DNA from: Linanthus parryae
Taxonomy: Eukaryota; Streptophyta; Magnoliopsida; Ericales; Polemoniaceae
Assembly (NCBI GenBank): GCA_023055425.1
Contig: JALGPY010000008.1
Coordinates: 11,418,501 to 11,482,500 of the forward strand
Direction: 5' to 3'
DNA: 64,000 nucleotides
Shown here: in pieces, positions 12,187 through 23,369 of the stretch
Position numbering within the stretch: position 1 is the stretch's first letter
Layout of the letters: each line of letters starts with the position of its first letter
The notes under the pieces: model-generated
The model's input: the letters and a program-made list of their open reading frames with translations, nothing else
What the model was told of the DNA's origin: nothing
Databases searched by the model: none
Made by a program: the position numbers and the translations under genes

Positions 12187-12286
12187 TTCTGCCGTTCCCC
12201 CGGCGTTTGGTCTCCCCAATTTCTGAAAATTTCTGTTCTGGAGTCCCCGTCCCCTTTCGTCTCGTTCCCGTTTCTGTGCTACATAG
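11605..12286. mobile_element. hAT-like non-autonomous element
   Basis: The ends are CTATGATGCAC and, inverted, CTATGTAGCAC, each followed by a GGGAAC motif. The exact 8-bp target duplication ATGTGCGC lies at 11597-11604 and 12287-12294. The duplicated block at about 2289-2310 shows the unoccupied site. No ORF with homology. The 682-bp interior holds repeated GGGAAC/CCGGAA motifs and an AC microsatellite. Superfamily assignment rests on the 8-bp duplication. Confidence 0.85.
12128..12183. repeat. (CA)n microsatellite, ~28 units
   Basis: An uninterrupted run of alternating C and A of about 55 bp inside the hAT-like element. Open frames across it are artefacts of the repeat. Confidence 0.95.
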
Positions 12287-13014
12287 ATGTGCGCTTTTGA
12301 TTATCTAGATCCACCCAATCAAGTTGTAGATGCTGAATCTGGGTTGTTGAAATTGGTGAGAGAAGCGTTGCGATGATGGAGTTTGGTTGTAGATTGAGTC
12401 TAGGTTGGGGCCAAATCTGGTGAACTTTCTTGGCGTGGTGGGTGGTGGTCAATCGCATGCGACCGAATCGTAAATTTAGGTTGAGAGAAACTGGGGTCTG
12501 GGTTACCAAGAATTAGGAAGGAGTTTGGGTCTGGGTGGGGGATCATAAGGGAGAAAGGAAGGATTCGTACTTTCTTTGTAATTTATGGGGTGTAAATTTT
12601 GATAGTTGATACACAAAAGGATAAACGGTCATTTCATGTATTCTGTTATTCACCGTTAGTAAAAAGGGTGGTTTGGGGTACCATCCAGACCACCTGGTAG
12701 GGACCTGGTAATTGGCCATACCTCAGGGGCAATTTCTGTCATTTACGCCAAAATCAATCCTAAATTTGAGGTTGATGAGATGCCAGGGCTGGTCCAGATA
12801 GAAGAGCTGCAGACAGTTGGGTTTAGTTAGGTTCAGTTTGTCTTTCCACGGTTTGGCTCAGGTCGGTTAATCTCAGTTGCGTTCAGTCTCAAATTTATAC
12901 GGTTCGGTTAAACATGTTGCTTACATTTTAATATTCATCATTCCTTGAAATACTTATTTAACCTACAAAGTAACATCATGTGAAAAACTAAACATACAAA
13001 TAATAAAGTAATTA

Positions 13015-13130
13015 GTCAATCAAATAAATCATTGTCATCATTGTCAGAATATAACTCGACATTAAAGGAGTCTATTACATTTGTTCCCTCCCCGTAGCTA
13101 CAGTTAGTTGCAGCCACAACCAGAAAGCCA
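13015..13130 (-). pseudogene. F-box gene start relic, duplicate of the 2984 relic
   Basis: It has the same leader-to-start sequence as the relic at 2984. The start lies near 13062, and degraded F-box homology stops within about 15 codons. The ATG is retained, but the following codons do not read as an F-box. It was inherited through the block duplication. Confidence 0.65.
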
Positions 13131-13887
13131 GATACAGAGTTAGATTTGGAGGATTTACGCTACATTACTACTCACTACTATAATTGATGCTCAAGATTCC
13201 TCTTGTACTTATTCGTAAAATAATACCTCGGTACTGAGAGTTTTGGAAAATACAAGATAATTGCTCAAAGAATCTTTAGTCAGTAACTACAGTGAACAAC
13301 GGCCGGAAAAGAGAAGGATAGAGTTAAAGATCACTAAAAGCTCAGATGTAAACAGAGCATGAGATAAAGGATTGCATGGTCAAAGCACAGTGGTTGTAGA
13401 TTACCAACCGGCATCTCTGGGCAAAGGCCATGCATATTTGGTTACTTGAGCATTTCAAGAGAGATTATTCATGCCATAGAATATTCACATCTGAAGTACT
13501 AAAACCCTGATAATGGATAATTCGTTTAACCTATAAAAGAAGAGCCATTAATGTTTTCTTAAAACAAATAGGTTCGAGATAACAATGTGGTAATAGTAAG
13601 AAGGTCACACCAAAATTCTACTTAGATAACTATTAGAAACAGAGCGAGGTTAGGTCTAATGGTTTTGGTCTTCAGGGGTGTGCTCACTCTCAACTCAAGT
13701 ACAAGGTCCAAATTTCTTCAACCCCTTACATAAAAAAATATGAAGGACCAACTACTGTCTGAGACTAAAAAACTCAGAAAACACAAAACATTACAATGTT
13801 CCCTTGTGACAGATTCATAGAGGAGCAGATTAGCAACAGCAGGTAGCAGATTCATGGAAGATGTAATTTGACAATTGGAACACCCCT

Positions 13888-13907
13888 CCCCCCCCCCCCC
13901 CCCCCCC
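13888..13907. repeat. Poly-C run
   Basis: Twenty consecutive C on the plus strand, within intron-like sequence. Length errors are likely here in an assembly. Confidence 0.9.
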
Positions 13908-14059
13908 ACAATTTGGTATTCAGTATCAGTTCTATGATCCCATTACAGACGCATGAACGCAATTCCTGGTTTTCACAGGTTAAAGACACAAAACCCCATA
14001 ATTTACTGAAAGTGGGTTTCAAAGGACTGAAGAAAGTGAATGTAAAACTAGGTTTCGAA

Positions 14060-14160
14060 CCTGCAGTTAACGGAAGCTGGAGTCGGAATCGGATCCGGAA
14101 CTGGAGTCAGAAGACGGGGAACCTATTCTTCTACTCTCCCGAATACCAGCGCCGAGGCTC
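14060..14160 (-). other. Non-coding leader exon (type 2), duplicate of 4409-4560
   Basis: It ends on the minus strand in CTGCAG before GTTCGAAACC, so the donor is weaker than GTACGAACC in copy 1. It holds the same Ser/Asp-codon stretch. It lies upstream of the relic at 13015-13130. Confidence 0.55.
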
Positions 14161-14313
14161 AGGCTGATTATAACTCATAAGCGGGTCCCAGTAACTTTAG
14201 GGCCCAATCCAGCCCATAGGCAAGACTAGGTGAAGTCTACATAAGGCCCAATCTAGCCCATTCACAAAACACAACTTTGTGTGTATTACAAATATATTAT
14301 CACCCGACAAAAA

Positions 14314-15388
14314 GGCCTCGTTTTGGTAGCGGATAAGAAGGCCGGATAAGAGATAATATCCCCTCCTTATCTTACCCGTGTTTGGGGGTGAAGGTATAAG
14401 GAGGGGAAATCATATCCTCTCCTTATTCTTTTCTTATTTTTTTGCCTTCATTCTTATATCATTTAAGGGGTGGTATACATCAGTTAAGTGGGAGGGGATA
14501 AGAAAGGGTCTCATTGTTAACTAAAATACCCTCATACAATCTTATTAATTCCCAACTTGGACTGCTTTTGCACTCATCTCATAGGGAAGAAGCACTTGTC
14601 CACTATCCATGGGAAGTGATCTATGGTTAGTAAAAAAAAAATTGTTCGTTGTCCACTTGAGTTAGCTCTAACAAATATTAAAAATTATTTGTAGGGAAAT
14701 TCGGAATTGACTGGTTTCATTGATGAAGTTCGCACTACACCATTTCAAAATCTGGCTAATGCATCAACTTGTTCGAAATGACCTGCTCCTACGTGTACAC
14801 ACAAAGTTAATTGGCTACTTTTTTTTCATTGTTGGGTTCTTTATGGGCGTGTGTGTTCGCATTCTAATTAAGGCCTAATAATGTATTCGTATTAAATCTA
14901 AATATTCGTAACAACAATTTCAACTCTCTAATTTCAAACACGTTGTAACGTTATTGTCGTTTGTTGTTTAATTGTCGGCGTCTGTAGCGAAGTACAATAT
15001 CAATATTATATTACTCCATTGTATGACAACAGACGGTCCATTGTATGACGACAAACATTTACGTAGCTTTTTTGAAGCAAAATGAGCATTATCTATCAAG
15101 ACATCGTTGCTTACAAACATTTCATACAATCCATGCATCAATTTACAATACAAGTTGTTTTATACAAAATTACTGAGGGTATTGTATAACAAATATCCTT
15201 CTTCTTATCATGCGCCATCCAAACATGGTAATTCATATCCTGCTTCTTATCCTGCCTCATATCCTGCAACACCCAAAAACAGTAAGCCAAGATATCTTAT
15301 CAGGTCTTATCCGACAGCATACATATCCTACCACGTATCCTTGCATAAGTCATATCCGTTGTATATTATCTGCTACCCAAACGAGGGC
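14314..15388. mobile_element. PIF/Harbinger-like non-autonomous element
   Basis: The left end GGCCTCGTTTTGGTAGCGG and the inverted right end GCCCTCGTTTGGGTAGCAG are imperfect TIRs of the Tourist/Harbinger type. AAA lies on both sides (14311-14313, 15389-15391), a possible 3-bp duplication though not the canonical TTA/TAA. The interior has tandem TCCTGCTTCTTATCCTGCC-type units near 15240. No transposase. It lies where the array changes orientation. Confidence 0.6.
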
Positions 15389-15391
15389 AAA

Positions 15392-15600
15392 GGGATAGGA
15401 TATGGTTTTTGTGTATGTGATCTGGGAGTACATCAGAATATGACTTTGTCAAATGGCATGTTGTTGACTCAGAACTATCATGTGATGAACTACTCAGTAC
15501 GAAATTATGATTTTTTTAAATGTCAAATTAAGTCTTTTATGAATCTGCTACAGCTGTTGCTAATCTACTATGCAGAGCTTTGCCTGTAAAAAGTCTTTTT
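15392..15600 (+). repeat. Plus-oriented fragment of the F-box intron repeat
   Basis: The segment TGTGATCTGGGAGTACATCAG through CTGCTACAGCTGTTGCTAAT matches the intron of the plus-strand gene near 22445-22650 and, inverted, the introns near 36730-36900 and 40850-41060. It shows that the array is in plus orientation from here. No gene body of its own. Confidence 0.7.
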
Positions 15601-15668
15601 TTGTTGCTATCAATGATCAAACATGTTGTCTTTCTAAAAATCGTTGTAAATGCTCTATTTTGTTCTAG

Positions 15669-15821
15669 TGCCGAAAATAGCCAGATTACGTGCAGTCCAT
15701 ATCTTCCAGCAGCTGATAGAGTAGATAAGAGAACGAAGGAAATGAATCTACGTCAACAAACATGTATGCTCCCACCAAAGAGAAAAGCATGTCATGTAGA
15801 GTTTGAGAGTGAGAACCTGGG
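15669..15821 (+). other. Candidate orphan exon with good splice signals
   Basis: A 153-bp segment (51 codons, open in one frame, with QITCSPYLPAADRVDKR) lies between a strong acceptor (ATTTTGTTCTAG) and a strong donor (GG before GTAAGC). I do not recognise the peptide and there are no neighbouring exons. It may be a captured gene fragment in the intergenic DNA between array members. Confidence 0.35.
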
Positions 15822-15825
15822 GTAA

Positions 15826-16640
15826 GCGTCATAATCCAAACTGTTATAACACTCCCGATCACTCATGCCTCACGAACGATGAATAAAACGATGCAAAATA
15901 CACAATTAACGTGGTTCGCTAGCTAGCACAATATGTGCTAACTATGTCCACGGGTAAGAAAGACCTTTATTCGACTGAAGAAAACGTCTCACAATGCTTA
16001 CACGTAACTCTCAAACCCGAAATGACCTATTTATACCACCCCCCCTCCAAAACCGCCCCAATGCCCTAAGGAATGGTTTCCATCTTTAGTTGCTGCCTCC
16101 AAGAAGTCTTCGCATGAAGGGCCCGATGTCTTCGTGCGAAGCCCCCCTTCGTGCGAAGACCTTCCTGTTTTTGATACTACATAGTGTTCCACAAAACACA
16201 TTTGTTGCTCCTTTGAGTCTCTTCGATCTAGATTGCACATTCTCAACACAAACCACTCTAGAGCAATCTCCTATAACTAACAAATGATTACAACATGAGC
16301 ATCTAAAGAACACAGGTAACATCATGACTTTGATCATATCATGTTGTTATAGCATGAAGAACCACGTGATAAATGAAAACCCCTACCTTCGCAGATAAGA
16401 GAGCTAACTAAATCCATGACTGCCAAGGAAAGACCACGATGGGAGGGTGAAAAAGAGGCAAGCAATATCGAACCAAGAATTCCTCATAGGGAATTGATGT
16501 GTAACCACCCCGTTTGACTCGCTAAATGGAATTGCATTCATGATATTGAAGAGGATGCTCTTATAAATGTAAGTAAATTGTTTTACAACTTTTTTTGAAA
16601 GAAATTCCATTATAACTAATGGCCTGGCCCAAAACGGCCA
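15826..16640. other. Unresolved, LTR-like sequence
   Basis: It begins near the palindromic TGTTATAACA, and TGTTATAGCA occurs near 16352. In between are AACGTGGTTCGCTAG and repeated TCTTCGTGCGAAG motifs. It resembles a solo LTR, but no target duplication is visible. No protein homology. Confidence 0.3.
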
Positions 16641-16859
16641 ATTATACAATTGATTGGGTCGTATTTTTTTTTTAAAAAATGGATTGGGTCATCATTTTAC
16701 AAAATATTCACATAATTTTACTTTTACTTTTAATTTAAATATTATAATTCAATTAACCGAACCGATCAACATACAGACCGGACGAAACCGAACCGTGCCA
16801 AATAGTGGAAGAAGTGAAACCGAACCGCTTGCACCTCTTCTTTGATCAGCCCTCAAATT

Positions 16860-16941
16860 TTGGGTTTGATTTCAAGATGACCCCAGACCATCCTAACTCC
16901 AACGGAAGGCCTGCATTCTGAAGATCGATCGCGAACCCTAG
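16860..16941 (+). other. Leader exon of the plus-strand F-box unit (type 3)
   Basis: It ends GAACCCTAG before GTACGAACC. The same sequence occurs inverted at about 50580-50650. The donor pairs with the acceptor GTTGCGGTTGCAG at 20603, giving a 3.66-kb 5'UTR intron that contains the Helitron. Confidence 0.65.
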
Positions 16942-17413
16942 GTACGAACCTTGTAACCGTGTCTTGTCATTTAACGAATCAAGTGTTTGATGGAAAATCT
17001 GTCAATTAAAGTAGGTCTGCCTGCAATCAGCACTAGTTGGATTTCACTAATTTTGGCTTTCAGCATACCTAATTAACCTTCCATTGAGTCTGGAACTGTT
17101 TAGGCTTGTATTGAAGCTGCTTGAAACCTCATTTGAACTTGAGATTTCTATATTTCAATTATTTTTTATTTTCAGAATTGAAACCCTGTGTCCAGATTGA
17201 GGCCTTGGAACCTCGAATCCGACTTGAGGTTTGTATAACATCCATATTTTCTGGTATTTTCCAGCAAAACATCTTTACTTGGGTTTTTGGAGAACTAAAC
17301 ATACATTTAACTGAAAGAATACCCGAAAGAGGTGATATCTTTGCGACTCGATGAGAGATCTGGCATTAGCATTTGCATGAAAGATGACTCTATGAACGTT
17401 AGCACAAGACAAA

Positions 17414-20322
17414 TCTCTACTATATAAAAGTTTGAAGAGTTCCTAACCCAAAATGGTTCCTAACCCAAAATACCCAAAATACCCTTATAAACCGCTCAAT
17501 TGCCGATAATACCCCTCGGCAAGTCATGTCCTTCTGTGACTCCAAACCCTGCAATACTTCACCAAACGGTGCCTTTGTATTTCATCCTCCAATCGACACA
17601 ACCCTACGAGATGCATTTCTTCCTCCTCCGACCCTGCAGCGAAGATTAAGAATCTCCCCAAACCCTTGATATTTGAACCGTTGCTAAGCCCTGCTGGTTC
17701 CATTGCCGACTAAATCAAGCACATGGATATGTTTCCAGTTGACACCTCTAGGACATGTATGCAAGTTCTAGGCTCCGATCCAATCGAACTGTCGGCCTAC
17801 TACAAGCTTTGGGCGTACGGAAGGTACACTCCGTCTCCTTCTATGTATTTCAGTATTGCAGGGTTTGGAGTCACAGAAGGACGTGACTTGCTGAGGGTTC
17901 CTTCGATGGTGGCAAGGGCTGCTTTGTTGAGCGTTTGTGATGCAGAGGCTGCAAGTGAAGAACAACTACAAATCCCTGCCAATAGTTGGTCAAGGACAAA
18001 GACATAGGGCCGGTCGCCTTCGCATTTGACTGACTCTCTCTGCATTTCCGTCGCTCTCTTCTCTTTCCTCTGCTATGTTCTCCTTCACTCAGCCTGTCAC
18101 TCTCGGTCTGTGTATGTATATTTTCTCTCTCACTTTACCTCTCTGAATTGTCAGTCTATAACATATATTGCGGCTCCTCTGTTTTGTCATCCATCTCATC
18201 CAGAACTTATTTGAGACTTTATTGGCATCAATCTATTCTATAATTTCAGTATCATAATATCATATATGTAGACATAAAATCGGATTACTGGAGTACCTCT
18301 GTGAAGTTGCAAGTATGAACCAATTATTGTTTGAACTTCTCATATATTCTTCATATCTAAATATGTGCTAATTTATTTCGTTGGTACATTCTTCACACTA
18401 ACAACTGGTATGCTGTTTTATATTCATTAGATAATTATTGATTAATTCCTTAATATTTGATGCAAAATGGTAGGTATCGTCCTATGAAAGCCTTAAAATA
18501 GCAAACACGACATTTGAGAAACTTTATACCCTGGTGCCCTGCTCATTCTTTAGCCTCAAAATAAACTACTATTTAAATGTTTAGAATCAAAAACCCCATA
18601 AAGAATGCCTCTTATTTTACACACTAACTATTTACATGTTCCAACTTTCTGTGTTTATGCTTTATGTATAACCCTCAATTGCCTCTTACAGTCTCCAAAA
18701 GATTAATGTTAATATAGTAGTCACATCAGAAAAGATGAAAATCTTAGTTGGATATGTCCACTACGGAGGTGTCTTCTTAGAGATAGGAGGATGTCACTGA
18801 ATTTGCAATGTAATTTGTAGAAATTAAGAAAGGATACACTTGATTATGAAGAATCAATGATTTGTAGGTTTACTACCAGATGGTACTGATGAAGCGTAGG
18901 ACAGTGTTGATTTCTGTTTGAGGTATGTAATATGAGTATTATATAAATGTTAAAGAAATCATGCACCCAAGTATTAAGAAAAAGTTCATGAACAAGGATG
19001 ACCAGTATTCCAGTCTGCCTTACTAATAGTTCTTGGAAAGATAGAGAGGTGAAGCAAGGGTTCAGGACTTTGCTTTCTTCCAAAACACCTCACAAACAAT
19101 TGTTATTAAATTAATTGAATTAATATATTTTTGAAGTGACAAGCAACAACTATGAGAAAGGAATGTGGGATTATGGAGAATCTACCAAGAGACTATTCAA
19201 TGACTGGGAGATTAAATTTATTTATTAGATGGATTACTAACCCTGTTAGGTGTAGAAAAAATGAAATGTTAAAAGGAGAACATAGATCGTAATATCACCG
19301 GATATTTATATGTACGAGCAGTTAAACAACTGGTAGCTATTCTAGCTATTGGAATAATTTCTTCAAGACTCCTGAAGAATCTTTGTCGTGTGGAGGATGG
19401 TGAAACAGAAGGAAATCTACTTGACCAATCCTTGTAAAGACATGACATTGGAATATCTTGGCATGTAGGCCTAATTAGCCTCACTGAGGCATTAGTGGTT
19501 CTTAGGATTTCAAATTGGTATATTATCCGCAGTCTAAAGCACATTGTTTTCTTAAGAAAATGGTGGATTCTGAAAGTTGCCTCACTCTCTCTTCTGATCT
19601 TCTTTCTTTATTGTCTGAGTAACTATTTGGCGCATATGTAGCTGGACTTTGTTCAACAATCTCAAAAGAAAAGGTTTGGTTATTCCCCATTGTCTAGAAA
19701 TTAAAACTACGAGGAAGAAAACTTCGAATGGAAGGAGAGTGAATGCACAACTCTACTAGCATAGGAATTGACTTATTTTGACATCCGTCTTTTGGTGCAG
19801 TGAATTCATTCACTAAGATGGTGATTTATGTTTCATTTTACACGTGTCTTACAGAAACATCATTCAATACATCCGGGAATCATCGTTGTCGGAGCAGTAG
19901 TTTCAGAAGTTTTTGGTAGCTACCAATGCAGGAGGCATATCTTCTTGGCATTCTAGGGTAAGGAACCCTCGCAAGAGTAGACTGATGTAGAAGGGTATTT
20001 ATGTTAGGAATACCTTCGTGAAGTGTGTAAGGTAGTGAGGGCACTCTTTTAATACTTTTGGTAGGAGGATCTTCTTCAAGAAATTTGTAGTTCTGATCTT
20101 AGCATTAGTATCATTTTGGTGTTGGTTCTTAATGTTGTGGCAATGGTCTTTGTTCACAAATATTTTTTTGTGACTGCTGACTGGTTGATAGACAAGATTA
20201 TTATTTGTGAAGTTCTAATCCTTGCAAATTTAGTATTGACACAACCATTTCATTTATGGTTATGTACTTGATGTATTGTGCAATGACCTTACACCACGTG
20301 CAACGCACGTGCCCCCTACTAG
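17414..20322 (+). mobile_element. Non-autonomous Helitron, 2909 bp
   Basis: The 5' end is TCTCTACTATATAAAAG. The 3' end has a 7-bp hairpin (CACGTGCAACGCACGTG), then CCCCCTACTAG, ending in CTAG. It sits between A (17413) and T (20323), as Helitrons require. The paralogous intron near 50210-50260, read inverted, gives the uninterrupted site ACAAGACAAATAAAA and confirms both ends to the base. No Rep/helicase ORF is present. The interior has a 46-bp inverted repeat and unidentified open frames. Confidence 0.95.
17513..17897. repeat. 46-bp inverted repeat inside the Helitron
   Basis: Arms 17513-17558 and 17852-17897 are complementary apart from two bases, with the core GTGACTCCAAACCCTGC. About 293 bp separate them. 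A 94-codon open frame at 17723-18007 crosses the right arm. I do not recognise its product. It could be a captured, partly inverted gene fragment. Confidence 0.85.
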
Positions 20323-20652
20323 TAAAATTAAAAGAATGGAGTACTTTGCAACTGTGCGGTTTAGGTAGGAAGAAAGGGAGAGTATGTGGAAAACCTTTCT
20401 AATTGATGGTTGGATAGGGAAGCTAACTTAATTGTTGAGCTTCTTTTAGAAGTCATAGTTTCCGATAGACATTTTTGTTTTCTGTTGAGAAAAACAATTA
20501 AAAGCAAGGGACATGATTATCACCATAAATAGTTAGTAATCATGTCGACTTAATGGAGGAAAGAATTCTAACATTTTGTTCTGCCTTCGAGTTGCGGTTG
20601 CAGCTGAACACTGATATTGGAAGGTAGTGAAGAAATCTAATAGACTCTTCCA

Positions 20653-21880
20653 ATGGCGAACTGGGATCAGCTTCTGCCCGATCTTTTGACAATGATTGCG
20701 AAAAAGATCGAGATATACGAAGACTTTGCTGCTTTTGGTGGAGTTTGCAAGTCATGGATATCCGCAGCGGTCAAAGACATCTTCAATCAACATCTTGCAC
20801 CCTCTTCGTCAGGGTTGGTTGTCCAACCTCCATGGTTCATGTTGGCTGAGAGTGAAACAGAACCTCATATGCGTAAGTTTGTAAATCTGTTAAAGGGAGG
20901 TATGTCTAGGAAGACTGAGTTGCCGGAAGTAAAAGGCAAGTGGTGCGTCGGTTCAATGGGCTGGTTGATAACATTAGATGAAGAAGGAGGGATGGAGCTG
21001 GTGCATCCGTTGACTCGGGCTGTGATTTGTCTTCCCCACCTCAAAACGTTTCGGTTTTATGAAGAACAGATCCAGCATCACTGTATACGCCCTATACGGT
21101 ATGTTTACAGAGCAAGCTTATCGGCAAGCCCTTCTGCTACCGACGACTACGTAGTGATGCTTATTCTTGGCATACCTGCCATGCTGGCATTCTGGAAACC
21201 ACACGCTGGATGGACGCTTGTTCGATCTGGTAGTGGTGCAGCCATGTATTATGTTACTTGCCACAAGGACAAGTTTTATGCTATCGATTTTACATATAAC
21301 ATCTTTGTTTGTGATGTTCGGGGGCCAAACCCCATTAACGCGCATATGGTTGGAGCGGTACTTCCTCGCAGTATGTTATTTACAGACGGACAACTCTACT
21401 TGACGGATTGTTGTGGTGATTTACACCTCGTTAAAAGGGAGATAGTCCATTGGGATATGGATTCGGACGATGACATAGTCCATCTGGATATGGATTCGGA
21501 CGATGAGGATGACAAAGACGATGACGGTGTAAATTACTCTTATTCAACAGGTTATTTTAGAATATTCAAGCCTGCTGCTGATGATGATTCTTCAGCCAGC
21601 AGCTATTCCAAATGGCAAGAGATTTTTGATTTGGGAGGATCTTCGATCTTGTAAGGCATAACACACCAATCTGTATTCCTTCAGCCGCTGCCGTAGGAGT
21701 GAAGCCCAATTGCGTTTACTTTTCCGATGATCAATGACTGGTTATGCATTTTTTCCCACATTAGTGTGGGGCAAGGAAATGGGTATCTACAACTTGGTAA
21801 CTAGAGCAATCGAGCCTCTCTGCCAAGCAACAACACTGAGTAGTTACTGCCCGCCCATCTGGGTCTCCCCTTCTTTCTGA
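20653..21880 (+). pseudogene. F-box/DUF295 gene truncated by a late frameshift
   Basis: The frame starts MANWDQLLPDLLTMIAKK and gives a good F-box and most of the propeller, with SMGWLI, MELVHPL, SLSASPSA and FWKPH. Where paralogues read SIFVGHN, one base is missing near 21650. Translation stops at 21652-21654 after 333 residues. The lost C-terminus can still be followed in another frame (GVKPNCVYFSDD, then MGIYN to PPIWVSPSF) to 21880, with a second disruption near 21735. A repeated acidic stretch (HWDMDSDD, HLDMDSDDED) is an insertion in the propeller not seen in other copies. The product, if made, lacks the conserved C-terminal blade. Confidence 0.8.
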
Positions 21881-22189
21881 TTTGCGAACCCATCTCAGTG
21901 AGTCATATTCAACTTTCTGATCCTGTAATCTTATCTTTCGAACTCAGTATGTATTATTTCTCCATTTCTTAAAATATCAGTCACTGTTTCATGTTTTTGT
22001 TTATGCACTCATATTGCTAAGTCCAAGGGCAATACTTGCCCTCATATTGCTGAGTCAAGGGCAGCTAAATTAAGCTCTATGTTGTGTAGGACACGTTTAT
22101 CTAACGACCGTTCTCTAGTCATTTAAAATAAGACACTTGTAAATTGTGTATTAAAGTGTTCCATTCAGAACAATATTTTTAGACGCGAC

Positions 22190-22280
22190 AGCTGAAGGGA
22201 AAGAGAGTAGACCTACAGGCCAAGTCGTAGCATGGATGAGTAGATTCCACCAGCTCCATCTCCAACTAGCTAACCCTTTG
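22190..22280 (+). other. Leader exon of the 23370-24491 gene (type 1)
   Basis: It contains GACAGCTGAAGGGAAAG, GATTCCACCAGCTCC and CTAGCTAACCCTTTG, followed by the donor GTATGTACC at 22281. The acceptor is CTTTTAG at about 23312 or GTGGCAG at about 23321, giving an intron of about 1.03 kb. It is the clearest leader exon on the plus strand. Confidence 0.75.
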
Positions 22281-22546
22281 GTATGTACCCAGTTTCCTAT
22301 TGCACGAGTGTTAGATTCTTCGGTTCAAGTTTGATTAGGTATTTAGGTGATGCCTTGTTCCATTGTTCTGTAGTTGAAGATAGCACCAGGCAGTAAAGGA
22401 TAGGATCCTCAACTTTCTTTTCTCCAGCTTTTGTAATGAATTTTGTGTACGATCTGGGTATTTGTGTGTGATCAGAATATGACTTTGTCAATGGGCTGTT
22501 GTTGACTCAGAATTGATCATGTGATGAACTACTCAGTGCCAAATTG

Positions 22547-22550
<4 letters not shown>

Positions 22551-22585
<35 letters not shown>
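22551..22585. repeat. Poly-T run in the 5'UTR intron
   Basis: About 34 consecutive T, within the 22281-23312 intron of the intact plus-strand F-box gene. The equivalent place in other introns has only short T runs. Confidence 0.9.
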
Positions 22586-22587
<2 letters not shown>

Positions 22588-23369
22588 TAGGTCTTTTATG
22601 AATCTGCTACAGCTGTTGCTAATCTATTATACAGAGATTTATATGTAACAAATTTGTTATGGCGTCTGAGTCTATAATGGTTGGTCTATGATAGTTGCAC
22701 CATGTACTTGGGATGGAGCACACCCCGAAAGACCGAAATCATTACATCTAGCCTAATTGTTTCCAAGTATTTCTCAAGGTGAATTATGGTGTAACCTTCA
22801 GAACTTGGGTTCTTTGTTAAATTACACATCTCGAACCTATTCACAAAAAGTTCCCATCAAGAGAGTCATCTCTTGCAATATCTTGAACCAGTGAGTTAAC
22901 ATCTGAGCATATTAGTCAATAGTCATCTTATAGTTGGTTAGTACTTCTTTTATTAACTCCTCTCTCTTTTCTTGTCCTCGTTTCAAATTGTTAGTAGACG
23001 GAAGATCCTTTTAGCAATTACCGTGTTTGTTCCAACTTCCAACAACCACCTGGGTGATTATTTCTTTCATTCAGTAAAAGTGTAATCTAGCATCATTATG
23101 TGGCTAACTATACCTTAACCAAACGAAACAGAGAAACTAACTATACCTTATTCCTTCCTAAAGTTCACGAGGAGATTCAACTGTCAAGACTAAATATTCG
23201 AGTGACAGATATTCGAGCCGTGCTGTTTTGTGTCAGAACTAAAAATATCATTATGAATATAAGTGCATACTCGTCGTATATCCCAAAATCGAACTTTGTA
23301 TCATGCTTTTAGGTGTGGCAGCAGCTAGCAGTGGATAAAGGGAGGGAAGAAATTTAATAAGCTCCTTCA

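Larger units (their letters stand above)
10640..12725. mobile_element. Candidate MULE with captured DNA
   Basis: A 62-bp inverted repeat of about 75% identity starts TGAGGTATGGCCAATTACC at 10640 and recurs inverted ending at 12725. The motif resembles the ends of Mutator-like elements. Flanking AAAATCAAC and AAAATCAAT differ by one base and could be an eroded 9-bp duplication, but the right copy lies 28 bp outside the repeat. The interior has a gene-like 5' leader but no transposase. A 5'-truncated copy lies at about 1580-2640. The element type is an inference. Confidence 0.5.
10980..14290. repeat. Segmental duplication, copy 2 (partner 1590-4750)
   Basis: Collinear with 1590-4750. Both blocks end just after GCCCAATCTAGCCCATT. 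It carries the hAT-like insertion at 11605-12286 and a poly-C run at 13888-13907 that copy 1 lacks, and it lacks copy 1's Stowaway element. Confidence 0.8.

Noticed and set aside
12017..12308. His/Thr-repeat open frames
   Set aside because: Translation of the CA microsatellite.
15841..16352. Solo LTR bounded by TGTTATAACA and TGTTATAGCA
   Set aside because: The flanking five bases do not match (CAAAC and TGAAG) and no second LTR or primer site was seen.
21651..21880. Functional use of the GTAAGG donor at the frameshift
   Set aside because: No matching acceptor with a conserved reading frame was found, and a second disruption near 21735 follows. Kept only as a low-interest observation.
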